A stretch of DNA of 10,113 nt from Thermoleophilia bacterium (GCA_029861485.1 JAOTZF010000040.1:1-10113), one strand, 5' to 3'. Positions 1-7,566 are shown, counted from the first letter of the stretch. Notes: generated from the letters alone by a model not told the origin. Program-made: numbers and translations.

Positions 1-92
1 AACCCGCGCCCGTGGTGGATCTGATGGCCGCCCTCAAGGCCAGCCTCGATCACGCCACCGGCGATGAGGGCGACGAGCGCGCGGCCTCGTGA
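1..92 (+). CDS. ku: Ku protein (NHEJ), C-terminal end only
   Basis: Only the last 29 codons are in the window, read in the frame starting at base 3 and ending in TGA at 90-92. The peptide begins PAPVVDLMAALKASLDHA and ends in a short acidic tail. A PVVDLMxALxxSL segment followed by a brief charged tail is characteristic of the extension after the core of bacterial Ku homodimers, which bind double-strand break ends and recruit the end-joining ligase LigD. No Ku core is visible, so the call rests on this motif alone. The stop overlaps the GTG start of the next gene (GTGA), so the two are probably co-transcribed and translationally coupled. No ligD is visible in the window; it could lie to the left. 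Confidence 0.6.
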   Translation, partial: PAPVVDLMAALKASLDHATGDEGDERAAS

Positions 93-991
93 GCTCCGTC
101 GCATGGGACCCGGTCACCGGGGGGCCCGTGCTGCTCGCGCCCGGACGCGCCGCGCGCCCCCACGACACCAGGGCCGCGAGGAATCCCAGCCGCCGACCCT
201 GCCCGTTCTGCGAGGGGGCAGAGCAGGACACCCCGCTGGAGACCTACGCCGAGCGCCCTGAGGGCGGGGAGCCCAACACCCCGGGGTGGTCGGTGCGCGT
301 CGTGCCGAACAAGTTCCCCGTGATCGCCGAGGACGAGGGAATCCATGAGGTCGTCATCCCGACCTCCCGGCACGTGGTCGAGCTGACCGAGCTGACCGAG
401 CAGGAGGCCGCGCGCGCGCTCCGCGTATGGGCGATTCGCCTCGAGGCGATCGGCACCGATCCGCGCGGCCTGTGGCCGTTCTGCTTCGTCAACCAGGGCG
501 CCGCGGCCGGGGCCTCCCTCCAGCACACCCACGCTCAGATCGTCGGTCTGCCGGTCGAGCCTCCACGCCTGCTGGCAATCGAGCGCACCTTCGCGCGCGC
601 CAACCCGGTCGCCGAGGATCTCGCGGCGGCGGACACGAGGCTCGTCGCGGAGGCCGACGGGATGGCTGCCTGGTGCCCCGCGGTGCCGCCGTACACGGGA
701 ACGGTGCGCATCGCACCGCGGGAGCCCACCGCGGCGCTGGGAGAGCACACGGACTTCGGCGAGCTCGGTCGGCTCTTGCTCGATGTGGCGACCCGCATCG
801 ACTCGGCTCTGGGGGCGCCCTCGCTCAACCTGCTGGTCCACCAGCGCCGCCCGGTTGGCCCGGATGCCTACCACTGGCACATCGACGTGGTGCCTCGGGT
901 CGGCACGCTCGCAGGACTCGAGCTCGGTTCGGGCGTGATCGCGATCGCCGGGGCGCCCGAGGCCACGGCCGCCCGCTTGCGCCAAGCCTGA
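89..991 (+). CDS. galT: GalT-like HIT-superfamily nucleotidyltransferase
   Basis: 300-residue protein with the layout of galactose-1-phosphate uridylyltransferases, enzymes of the Leloir pathway that pass UMP through a histidine intermediate. Visible are the N-terminal DPVTGGPVLLAPGRAARP signature, a CPFC zinc pair (C38, C41), VVPNKFP (72-78), a PTSRH segment (91-95), and the active-site stretch NQGAAAGASLQHTHAQ, where H146-x-H148-x-Q150 supplies the expected nucleophilic His. A second HIT-like half ends with YHWHIDVVPR (H262, H264). It is somewhat shorter than E. coli GalT (about 348 residues). The start is GTG at 89, because the family N-terminus begins right after it; there is no clear ribosome site, and the start overlaps the upstream stop (GTGA). 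HTHAQ replaces the HPHGQ of classical GalT and no galK or galE is nearby. The substrate is therefore open: it could be a GalT-related ADP/ATP-sugar or dinucleotide phosphorylase. Family is secure, exact activity is not. Confidence 0.75.
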   Translation: MSSVAWDPVTGGPVLLAPGRAARPHDTRAARNPSRRPCPFCEGAEQDTPLETYAERPEGGEPNTPGWSVRVVPNKFPVIAEDEGIHEVVIPTSRHVVELTELTEQEAARALRVWAIRLEAIGTDPRGLWPFCFVNQGAAAGASLQHTHAQIVGLPVEPPRLLAIERTFARANPVAEDLAAADTRLVAEADGMAAWCPAVPPYTGTVRIAPREPTAALGEHTDFGELGRLLLDVATRIDSALGAPSLNLLVHQRRPVGPDAYHWHIDVVPRVGTLAGLELGSGVIAIAGAPEATAARLRQA

Positions 992-1018
992 TCTGCTCGG
1001 GCGTCCAGTTGAGCAGAG

Positions 1019-2089
1019 TTGCAGTTCCTGTCAGCCTGGCCGCCGTTGCTCCCGCATCGACGCACAATCGTCGCTCTGGCCGTGGCAGCGGCCTCGGTCG
1101 CGATCCCGGGCTGGGAGGCTCTCGCGACCACCAGCTCAGCTGAGCTGAAGCGCGAGCGCCTTCGCTATGCGTTTCCGGCGAACCAACTCGGTGCGCGGAC
1201 ACTGAGGTGCGCGGGTTACGACGGCAGCAGGGTCACGGTCGGCATCATCGACACCGGGATCGCGGCGCGCACACCGGTGCTGCGCGGACGCCTCGCCGGG
1301 TTCCGCAACTTCATCGAGGACCGCCAGGGCGCGTTCGATGACAATGGCCACGGCACCGCGATGGCGGCCCTCGTCACCTCGATCGCGCCTGGAAGCAGGG
1401 TGCTCATGGCCCGGGCCGGCAACGCGCGCGGGCACGTGGACGTGCGGGCGGCCAAGCGGGCGATGTCGTGGCTCCGCAATCCCGGCAACGGCCGGCGCCG
1501 CCCGGACATCGTCCTGATGTCGTTCAGGATCGGGCGTGAGGACGTCCGCATGCGGCGCGGTATCCGCAAGTTGCAGGCGCGAGGTATGGCGGTAGTGGCG
1601 GCGGCCGGGAACTCCGGGCCGGGCCCGAGAACGGTCACCACCCCGGCGGACTACCCAGAGGTGCTGTCGGTGGGCGCGACCGACGCCGCCGGCAGGGTCG
1701 CGTCATTCTCGAGTCGCGGACCCGCGCGACGCCAGCGCGGGCCCAACTTCCGCAGACAATCCCGCTTCGTAGTGAAGCCCGACGTGATGGCGCCCGGTGT
1801 GCGTCTTGACGTTCCACCGGAGGCGCGGCGGGGTGGGAAGGCGACGGGCACCTCGCATGCCGCGGCTGTCGCGACCGGGGCGCTCGCGCTTGCGGCCGAC
1901 GCGCGGCCGGCGCTCCGAGGCCAGCGCCTCGTCCAGCTTGCCCGGGTCACGGCCCGGGACATCGGCGCCAAGGGCCGGGATCCGATAACGGGCTATGGAC
2001 GGCTGAACGTGGCGGCGATGATGCGCCTGAGGGATCCGGCCCAGAGGCGCTGCGCTGCGCGTCCTCTAGGAGTTGGCCTCCTCGGCTGA
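1019..2089 (+). CDS. Secreted subtilisin-like serine protease (peptidase S8)
   Basis: 356 residues. The N-terminus has a positive HRR followed by a hydrophobic run (about residues 16-30) and a plausible signal-peptidase site after ALA at about 36, so export is predicted. The catalytic triad is intact: Asp78 in VGIIDTG, His111 in DNGHGTAMA and Ser279 in GTSHAAA. The oxyanion Asn198 sits in AAAGNSGPG. Only about 40 residues separate the signal from the catalytic Asp, so any propeptide is short, and there is no C-terminal membrane anchor of the mycosin type. Two cysteines, C64 and C345, flank the domain and could form a disulfide. The protein is strikingly arginine-rich. The start is uncertain: TTG at 1019 is the first possible one after an in-frame stop at 1010-1012, while TTG at 1046 would give a more standard signal peptide; neither has a good ribosome site. 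It begins 27 bases after the GalT-like gene and overlaps the gyrA end by 24 bases. Substrate unknown. Confidence 0.88.
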   Translation: MQFLSAWPPLLPHRRTIVALAVAAASVAIPGWEALATTSSAELKRERLRYAFPANQLGARTLRCAGYDGSRVTVGIIDTGIAARTPVLRGRLAGFRNFIEDRQGAFDDNGHGTAMAALVTSIAPGSRVLMARAGNARGHVDVRAAKRAMSWLRNPGNGRRRPDIVLMSFRIGREDVRMRRGIRKLQARGMAVVAAAGNSGPGPRTVTTPADYPEVLSVGATDAAGRVASFSSRGPARRQRGPNFRRQSRFVVKPDVMAPGVRLDVPPEARRGGKATGTSHAAAVATGALALAADARPALRGQRLVQLARVTARDIGAKGRDPITGYGRLNVAAMMRLRDPAQRRCAARPLGVGLLG

Positions 2090-4561
2090 GGCGCTCTGCT
2101 CAGCGGCTGGCGCGTCGTCGTCGTCGTCGGGCTCTGCCACCGCGGCGACCGCGGCGACCTCGTCGCCATCGGGGAGATTCATGAGCGTTACGCCCTCGGT
2201 CGCCCGCCCCATGCGGCGTACACCGCTGGTGTCCAACCGGATGACCTGGCCCTGCTGGCTGATGAGCAAGAGCTGCTGGGCGTCGCGCACCGGGCGCGCC
2301 GCGACCAGCTGGCCCTTGCGATCGGTCTCCTTGATGGTGCGCACACCCTTGGTCGGCCGCCCTTTGCAGGGGTAATCGGCAAAGTTGGTGCGCTTGCCGA
2401 ACCCGTTGGCGGTCACCACCATGAGGTCGAGCGAGTCGTCGCTGATCGCGCAGAGGGACAACACCTTGTCGCCCTTGCCGAGATTGATTCCCCGCACCCC
2501 GCGGGTGCCCCGACCCATGGGGCGCGCCGCGGACTCCTTGAACCGGGCCGCCTGACCGCCGGCGGAGACGATCATCAAGTCGTCGGCGCCGTCGGTGCGC
2601 TGCACGCCGATCACCTCGTCACCCTCGTTCAGGCGGATGGCGATGAGTCCCTTGTCCTTGAAGATCGTGTCGTAGTCGGAGAACTCGGTCTTCTTGACGT
2701 AGCCGTCGCGAGTCGCAAGCACCAGGTAGCGCGCTTCCTCGTAGTCGCGGGTGGCGAAGACCGCACGGATCTCCTCGTCCTTCTCGAGGTTGAGCACGTT
2801 CGCCACATGGCGGCCGCGCGAGTCGCGGGAGCCTTGCGGCAGCTGGTGGACCTTCTGCCGGTATACGCGGCCCTGGTCGGTAAAGAACAGAAGGAAGTCG
2901 TGGGTCGAGGCGATGAACAGATGTTCGACGTAGTCCTCGTCGTCCTTCACCTTCGTGCCGCGCAGGCCCTTGCCACCGCGCCGCTGGGCGCGGTAGGTCG
3001 TCACGGGCAGGCGTTTGAGATAGCCGGCGCGCGTCACCGAGATCACCATCTCCTCCTCGGCGATCAGGTCCTCGAGGTCGAGATCGCCCTCGCCCGGGAT
3101 CAGCTCGGTGCGCCGCTCGTCGGCGTAACGCGCCCGGATCTCGATCAGCTCGTCCCTGATCACGCCGAAGATCCGCTTCTCGTCGCCGAGAATCCCCCGC
3201 AGCTCGGCGATCTGCTCCTGCAGCTCGGCATGCTCCGCGCGCACCTTGTCGGCCTCGAGCTGGGTGAGCCTCTGCAACCTCATGTCGAGGATCGCGCGCG
3301 CCTGCACCTCGGTGAGGTCGAACTCGCTCATCAGCCCCTCGCGGGCCTCGTCCGGATCCGCCGCCGACCGAATCAGCGCGATGACCTCGTCGATGCGCCC
3401 CAGGGCGGTCAGCAGACCCTCGAGGATGTGGGCTCGAGCCTCGGCGCGCCGCAGACGGAAGCGCGAGCGCCGCGTGATTACCTCGCGCTGGTGATCCAGG
3501 TAGTGGCGCAGCATCTCGAGCAGGTTGAGCGTGCGCGGCACCCCGTCGACCAGGGCGATCGCGTTGACTCCGAAGGTCGTCTGCGCCGGGGTGTGCTTGA
3601 AGATCTTGTTCAGCGCGACCTCGGGAATGGCATCCCGTCGCAGCTCGATGACCACCCGGAGCCCGTCGCGACCGCTCTCGTCCCGCAGATCCGCGATCTC
3701 GGGTAGCACCTTCTCGTTGGCGAGATCCGCCATCTTGCGGACCAGCTCCGCCTTGTTCACCTGATAGGGGAGCTCGGTGAACACGATCGCGTTGCGACCG
3801 TGCTTCAAGGGCTCGTTGTGCGCCCGGCCGCGGACCAGGACCCGGCCGCGCCCGGTGCGGTAGGCGTCCACCACGCCGGAGCGGCCGACGATGAAGCCGC
3901 CCGTCGGGAAGTCGGGCGCGGTGACGTGCGCCAGGAGGTCGTCAACCGATGCGGTGGGATCGTCGATCAGCGCGATGGTGGCGTCGATCACCTCGCCGGC
4001 GTTGTGCGGCGGGATGTTCGTCGCCATGCCGACCGCGATGCCGGAGGAGCCATTGATCAGCAGGTTCGGCACCCGCGACGGGAGCACCGTCGGCTCCGTG
4101 CGCCGATCATCGTATGTCGGCGCGAAGTCGACGGTCTCCTCGTCGATGTCGCGGAGCATCTCCGTGGCGATGGAGGCGAGGCGGGCCTCGGTGTAGCGCA
4201 TCGCGGCCGCGGCGAACTCGCTGGAGCCGAAATTGCCCTGGCCGTCGACGAGGGGGTAGCGGCTGGCGAAGTCTTGCGCGAGGCGTACGAGCGTGTCGTA
4301 GATGGCGGAGTCGCCGTGCGGGTGGTACTCACCCATCACCGTTCCGACGATGTTCGCGCTCTTGACGTACCCGCGATTGGGCTGCAGCCCGCGGTCGTGC
4401 ATCGCAAACAGCACCCTGCGGTGCACGGGCTTCAGCCCGTCGCGCACATCCGGCAGCGCGCGCCCGACGATCACGCTCATGGCGTAGTCGAGGTACGAGG
4501 TGCGCATCTCGTTCTCGAGCTCGCGCGGTTCGATGCGCCCGAGGCGGTCGATCGTGGACAT
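2066..4561 (-). CDS. gyrA: DNA gyrase subunit A
   Basis: 831 residues. GyrA forms the A2B2 gyrase that introduces negative supercoils using ATP. It carries the breakage-reunion domain: RALPDVRDGLKPVHRR (34-49), the quinolone-region motif HPHGDSAIYD with Ser85 and Asp89 (E. coli S83/D87 equivalents, both wild type), and catalytic Tyr123 in AAMRYTEARL. A coiled-coil region follows (about 360-480). The beta-pinwheel C-terminal domain opens with the GyrA box QRRGGKG (526-532), which separates gyrase from topoisomerase IV ParC. The protein ends in an acidic tail with five consecutive Asp (812-816). The loop before Tyr123 reads GNFGSSEFAAAAMRY, one residue shorter than usual and lacking the common GD pair. 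The ATG start is supported by AAAGGAG seven bases upstream, which shares bases with the gyrB stop. The gene lies 12 bases after gyrB and is presumably co-transcribed with it. Confidence 0.98.
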   Translation of the reverse strand: MSTIDRLGRIEPRELENEMRTSYLDYAMSVIVGRALPDVRDGLKPVHRRVLFAMHDRGLQPNRGYVKSANIVGTVMGEYHPHGDSAIYDTLVRLAQDFASRYPLVDGQGNFGSSEFAAAAMRYTEARLASIATEMLRDIDEETVDFAPTYDDRRTEPTVLPSRVPNLLINGSSGIAVGMATNIPPHNAGEVIDATIALIDDPTASVDDLLAHVTAPDFPTGGFIVGRSGVVDAYRTGRGRVLVRGRAHNEPLKHGRNAIVFTELPYQVNKAELVRKMADLANEKVLPEIADLRDESGRDGLRVVIELRRDAIPEVALNKIFKHTPAQTTFGVNAIALVDGVPRTLNLLEMLRHYLDHQREVITRRSRFRLRRAEARAHILEGLLTALGRIDEVIALIRSAADPDEAREGLMSEFDLTEVQARAILDMRLQRLTQLEADKVRAEHAELQEQIAELRGILGDEKRIFGVIRDELIEIRARYADERRTELIPGEGDLDLEDLIAEEEMVISVTRAGYLKRLPVTTYRAQRRGGKGLRGTKVKDDEDYVEHLFIASTHDFLLFFTDQGRVYRQKVHQLPQGSRDSRGRHVANVLNLEKDEEIRAVFATRDYEEARYLVLATRDGYVKKTEFSDYDTIFKDKGLIAIRLNEGDEVIGVQRTDGADDLMIVSAGGQAARFKESAARPMGRGTRGVRGINLGKGDKVLSLCAISDDSLDLMVVTANGFGKRTNFADYPCKGRPTKGVRTIKETDRKGQLVAARPVRDAQQLLLISQQGQVIRLDTSGVRRMGRATEGVTLMNLPDGDEVAAVAAVAEPDDDDDAPAAEQSASAEEANS

Positions 4562-4568
4562 CAGCGGA

Positions 4569-4575
4569 CTCCTTT
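4569..4575 (-). promoter_or_regulatory. gyrA ribosome binding site overlapping the gyrB stop
   Basis: On the minus strand TAAAGGAG merges the gyrB stop codon with a strong Shine-Dalgarno sequence, followed by a 7-base spacer and the gyrA ATG. This arrangement favours translational coupling and balanced synthesis of the two gyrase subunits. Confidence 0.8.
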
Positions 4576-6997
4576 ACACATCGAGGAAGCGCACGCTCTG
4601 TGCGTTCTTCTCGATGAACTCGCGCCGCGGTTCGACCTTGTCGCCCATGAGCGTCGAGAAGAGCAGGCCGGCGGAGACCTCGTCGTCCATCGTCACCTGC
4701 ATGAGGATGCGGCGGTCGGGATCCATCGTGGTTTCCCAGAGTTGCTCGCTGTTCATCTCGCCGAGACCCTTGAAGCGGCTCAACTGGATGCCGTCGCGGC
4801 AGAGCTCGAGCAGACCGGTACGAAGCTCCTCGAAGGTCTCCGCAGTGCGTCGCTTGGTCCCGCGCTCCAAGGTGAAGGCCGGGGTGCCGACGATCTCCTG
4901 GAGCTTCTCGCGTGATCTGCGGAGGCCGTTCAAATCGCGGCTGAGGAACATCTCCAGGGGCAGCACGACGGTGCGCGCTTCGCTCGTGTGCGCGTCGACC
5001 GATCGCGCGGTCACGGCGCCGGCGACGGTGTTGACCTTCTCGACCGTGACCTCATACCCGGGCGAGTCCGCCGCCTCGATCGCCGTGCGGAGCGCCTCAA
5101 GGTCCTCCGGCTGGGCGGCCGCCAGGCCATGCCGCTGGACGAAGTCGACCACGTCGGCCCCATGACGGCCGCGTAGGGCGGAGGTCCAGCCGGCGTACTC
5201 GCGGTGCGCGCGCACCAAGCGGGCGTACTTCGCCTTGGTGAGGTGGGTGGTCTGGGCGCCAGCGGGAGTGATGTCGATGTCGCCCAGGTTTTGATCGACC
5301 AGCCATTCCTCGAGGTCGCCGTCCTTCTCCATGTAGCGCTCCTGCCGACCCGCCTTGACCTTGTAGAGGGGCGGACAGGCGATGTAGACGTGCCCGCTGT
5401 CGATGAGGTGGCGCATGTGCTGGAACAAGAAGGTGAGGATGAGCGTGCGGATGTGCGCGCCATCGACGTCGGCGTCGGTCATGACGACGATCTTGTGGTA
5501 CCGCAGCTTCTCGGCGTCGTAATCGTCGCCGATCCCGGTGCCGATCGCCGTGATCATGGCCTGGATCTCGTTGTTGCTGAGGACCTTGTCGATCCTGGCC
5601 TTCTCGACGTTGATGATCTTGCCGCGCAGGGGAAGAATCGCCTGGAAGCTCGACTGTCGTGCCTGAACGGCGGAGCCTCCCGCAGAGTCCCCCTCCACGA
5701 GGAAGAGCTCGCAGTTCTGGGGGTCTCGGTCCGAGCAGTCGGCGAGCTTGCCTGGCAGGCTGGTCGCGTCCATCACCCCCTTGCGCCGCGCCAGGTCGCG
5801 CGCCTTGCGGGCGGCGAGGCGGGCCTGCGCCGCGCCGACGGCCTTGCCGACGATCGCGCGACCGGAGGTGGGATTCTCCTCGAGGTAGTCGGTCAGCCCC
5901 TGGGCCGTGACCTGATTGACGAACCCGGCGATCTCGGAGTTGCCGAGCTTCGTCTTTGTCTGCCCCTCGAACTGGGGCTCGCGGAGCTTGACCGACACGA
6001 TTGCGGTCAGGCCCTCGCGGGCGTCCGGGCCCTCGAGGTTGTCGTCCTTCTCCTTGAGGATGTTCTTTGCGCGGGCGAAGTCGTTCAGCGTGCGGGTGAG
6101 GGCGGCCCGAACGCCGGTCAAATGCGTACCGCCTTCATGCGTGTTGATGTTGTTCGCGAAGGTGTAGACAGCCTCGCTGTAGGCGCTGGTCCACTGGAGG
6201 GCCATCTCGACCGCGCCTTCCTCTCCCTCCGTGGAGAGATAGATGACATCACGGTGGAGCGGGTCCCGGCTCTGATTGACATGGCGGACGAAGTCCTCGA
6301 TGCCCCCCTCGAACTGGAACTCGACCTCGTTGCCTTCCGCACGCTCGTCGACCAGCCGGATCCTGAGCCCGCGAGTGAGGAAGGCCGTCTCGCGAAAGCG
6401 CTCGGCGAGGGTCTCGAAGTCGAACCCGGGCTCCTCGAAGATGTCGGGGTCGGGAAGGAAGCTGATGAGGGTACCGGTCTCCGTGCCGCCCTTCTGGGAG
6501 GTCATCTCGCCGACCGGCTCCCCGCGGCTGTAGTCCTGGGTCCAGATCCGTCCATCGCGGCGCACCTCGGCGCGGAGGCTCTCGGAAAGCGCGTTGACGA
6601 CGCTCACGCCGACACCGTGAAGGCCTCCGGAGACCTTGTAGCCGTCACCACCGAACTTTCCGCCCGCATGCAGGACGGTCAGCACGACCTCGAGGGCGCT
6701 CTTACCCTCCTGATCGGCCATCGCGTCGACAGGGATGCCGCGACCGTTGTCACGAACCGTGCAGCTGCCCTCCGGGTGGAGGGTCACCTCGATTCTGGTG
6801 CAGTGGCCGGCGAGCGCCTCGTCTACGCTGTTGTCGACCACCTCGTAGACCAGGTGGTGAAGGCCCCGCGGACCCGTCGTGCCGATGTACATGCCCGGAC
6901 GGCGGCGCACCGCCTCGAGCCCCTCCAGGACCGTAATGTCGCCGGCGTCGTAGCCGGCCGCATCCAGATCCTGGCTATCGGTCATGGGCTGACTCAA
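4574..6997 (-). CDS. gyrB: DNA gyrase subunit B
   Basis: 807 residues. This is the ATPase and TOPRIM subunit of gyrase. The GHKL ATPase has EVVDNSVDEA (52-61, Mg-binding Asn56), DNGRGIP (83-89) and GGLHGVGVSVVNALS (124-138). The transducer has the QTK loop (346-348, in GQTKTKLGN). TOPRIM has EGDSAGG (435-441, catalytic Glu435), PLRGK (456-460) and DADVDG (508-513). The tail carries RFKGLGEMN (741-749) and QLWETTMDP. Between about residues 551 and 735 lies an insert of the kind found in E. coli-type GyrB, making it longer than typical actinobacterial GyrB. After EGDSAGG the sequence reads SAVQAR rather than the common SAKxGR. The start chosen is TTG at 6997, with GAGGAG four bases upstream. 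An in-frame ATG at 6985 would give an N-terminus closer in length to E. coli GyrB but has no ribosome site in range. A promoter candidate lies just upstream; gyrA follows after 12 bases. Confidence 0.97.
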   Translation of the reverse strand: MSQPMTDSQDLDAAGYDAGDITVLEGLEAVRRRPGMYIGTTGPRGLHHLVYEVVDNSVDEALAGHCTRIEVTLHPEGSCTVRDNGRGIPVDAMADQEGKSALEVVLTVLHAGGKFGGDGYKVSGGLHGVGVSVVNALSESLRAEVRRDGRIWTQDYSRGEPVGEMTSQKGGTETGTLISFLPDPDIFEEPGFDFETLAERFRETAFLTRGLRIRLVDERAEGNEVEFQFEGGIEDFVRHVNQSRDPLHRDVIYLSTEGEEGAVEMALQWTSAYSEAVYTFANNINTHEGGTHLTGVRAALTRTLNDFARAKNILKEKDDNLEGPDAREGLTAIVSVKLREPQFEGQTKTKLGNSEIAGFVNQVTAQGLTDYLEENPTSGRAIVGKAVGAAQARLAARKARDLARRKGVMDATSLPGKLADCSDRDPQNCELFLVEGDSAGGSAVQARQSSFQAILPLRGKIINVEKARIDKVLSNNEIQAMITAIGTGIGDDYDAEKLRYHKIVVMTDADVDGAHIRTLILTFLFQHMRHLIDSGHVYIACPPLYKVKAGRQERYMEKDGDLEEWLVDQNLGDIDITPAGAQTTHLTKAKYARLVRAHREYAGWTSALRGRHGADVVDFVQRHGLAAAQPEDLEALRTAIEAADSPGYEVTVEKVNTVAGAVTARSVDAHTSEARTVVLPLEMFLSRDLNGLRRSREKLQEIVGTPAFTLERGTKRRTAETFEELRTGLLELCRDGIQLSRFKGLGEMNSEQLWETTMDPDRRILMQVTMDDEVSAGLLFSTLMGDKVEPRREFIEKNAQSVRFLDV

Positions 6998-7001
6998 ATC
7001 A

Positions 7002-7007
7002 CTCCTC
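7002..7007 (-). promoter_or_regulatory. Shine-Dalgarno supporting a TTG start of gyrB
   Basis: The minus strand reads GAGGAG, then TGAT, then TTG. The four-base spacer is tight but usable. The alternative ATG at 6985 is 16 bases from this site, too far to use it. This is why TTG at 6997 is preferred. Confidence 0.6.
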
Positions 7008-7020
7008 GAACGGTTGATTA

Positions 7021-7029
7021 ATTGTAGCA
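7021..7029 (-). promoter_or_regulatory. Extended -10 promoter candidate for gyrBA
   Basis: The minus strand reads TGCTACAAT: a TG extension, one base, then TACAAT (five of six to TATAAT). It lies in the 83-base, locally AT-rich gap between dciA and gyrB. A transcription start near 7013-7015 would give a leader of only about 17 bases carrying the ribosome site. At a 17-base spacing the -35 position (GGCATT) is poor, as expected for an extended -10 promoter. A perfect TTGACA lies further up, at 7059-7064, but 32 bases from the -10 and so not its partner. It suggests gyrBA can be transcribed independently of dnaN-recF-dciA, fitting the known supercoiling control of gyrase genes; the control itself is inference. 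Confidence 0.5.
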
Positions 7030-7080
7030 GTGAATCACGCTGGAATGCCCACGCAATGTGTCAATTTGCAGGAAAAGTCC

Positions 7081-7566
7081 TCAGCTTTGACGCCGTTCTA
7101 GGCCCTGGGCCGCCGCTCGTTGCAACACCTCGCGCAGCCGCTCGTCCTCCACCCCTTCGACGAGCCGCCGGGCGGCCGCCTTCGCGGCCGGGCCGGGCGG
7201 TGGCGGCGGTGGCTCCGGACGGTCGTCGACGACCGGTTGGCGGGCCGCGGACTCGGAGATCGAGAAGCGGAGTCTCGAGAGCGGGATATCCGGGGCTTCG
7301 CGCCGCAGCCCATCGATCAACATGTCGTGCCTGGCCGATAACTCCTGGGCCCAGGTTCCGTCCGAACACGCGATCGTCAGCACACCGGCCCGGCTGCGGC
7401 GTAGCGGGGTGGAGAAGCGGGCAATCTCCTCTCCCGCCACGGCCGGCCACCGCTCCCGCAATAGGGTGATGCCCGCGCCCTCCGGGGCGCCGCCGGGGCG
7501 CGTGAATCGCCCGAGGCGGTCCGCCACGCGCAGGGGGTCCCGTCGTCTCCTAGCCCACCGCGACAT
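7081..7566 (-). CDS. dciA: DciA-type DUF721 protein (helicase loader)
   Basis: 161 residues from the chosen start. Residues about 30-100 match the DUF721 pattern: a Trp-centred RERWPAVAGEEIARFSTP (38-54), a beta segment GVLTIACSDGTWAQELSARHDML (61-83) and a closing PLSRLRFSI. DciA proteins recruit or load the replicative helicase DnaB; the M. tuberculosis homologue sits in the same place between recF and gyrB. Here the domain is followed by a proline linker (PPPPPPG, 119-125) and a C-terminal helix with VEDERLREVLQRAA. The basic start (MSRWARRRR) is typical. ATG at 7566 is preferred because GGAGG lies six bases upstream; an upstream in-frame ATG at 7581 has only a weak AGGTG. The gene overlaps the recF end by 17 bases (32 with the longer start), indicating translational coupling. 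Function is by homology and position. Confidence 0.85.
   Translation of the reverse strand: MSRWARRRRDPLRVADRLGRFTRPGGAPEGAGITLLRERWPAVAGEEIARFSTPLRRSRAGVLTIACSDGTWAQELSARHDMLIDGLRREAPDIPLSRLRFSISESAARQPVVDDRPEPPPPPPGPAAKAAARRLVEGVEDERLREVLQRAAAQGLERRQS

Noticed and set aside
50..985. A 311-residue minus-strand open frame opposite the GalT-like gene
   Set aside because: The plus-strand frame has clear CPFC and HxHxQ motifs; the antisense product has none.
2045..2067. Hairpin GAGGCGC...GCGTCCTC as a terminator between the convergent genes
   Set aside because: The stem is short with a bulge, lies within coding sequence and has no T-run on either strand.
3800..4915. A 371-residue plus-strand open frame spanning the gyrA start and gyrB end
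   Set aside because: Shadow frame crossing two real genes, Asp/Val/Arg-rich low-complexity translation, no family motif.
5204..7021. A 605-residue open frame on the plus strand, antisense to almost all of gyrB
   Set aside because: Long antisense frames are expected opposite high-GC genes. Its translation has no recognisable domain and mirrors gyrB codon bias, whereas gyrB is unambiguous.
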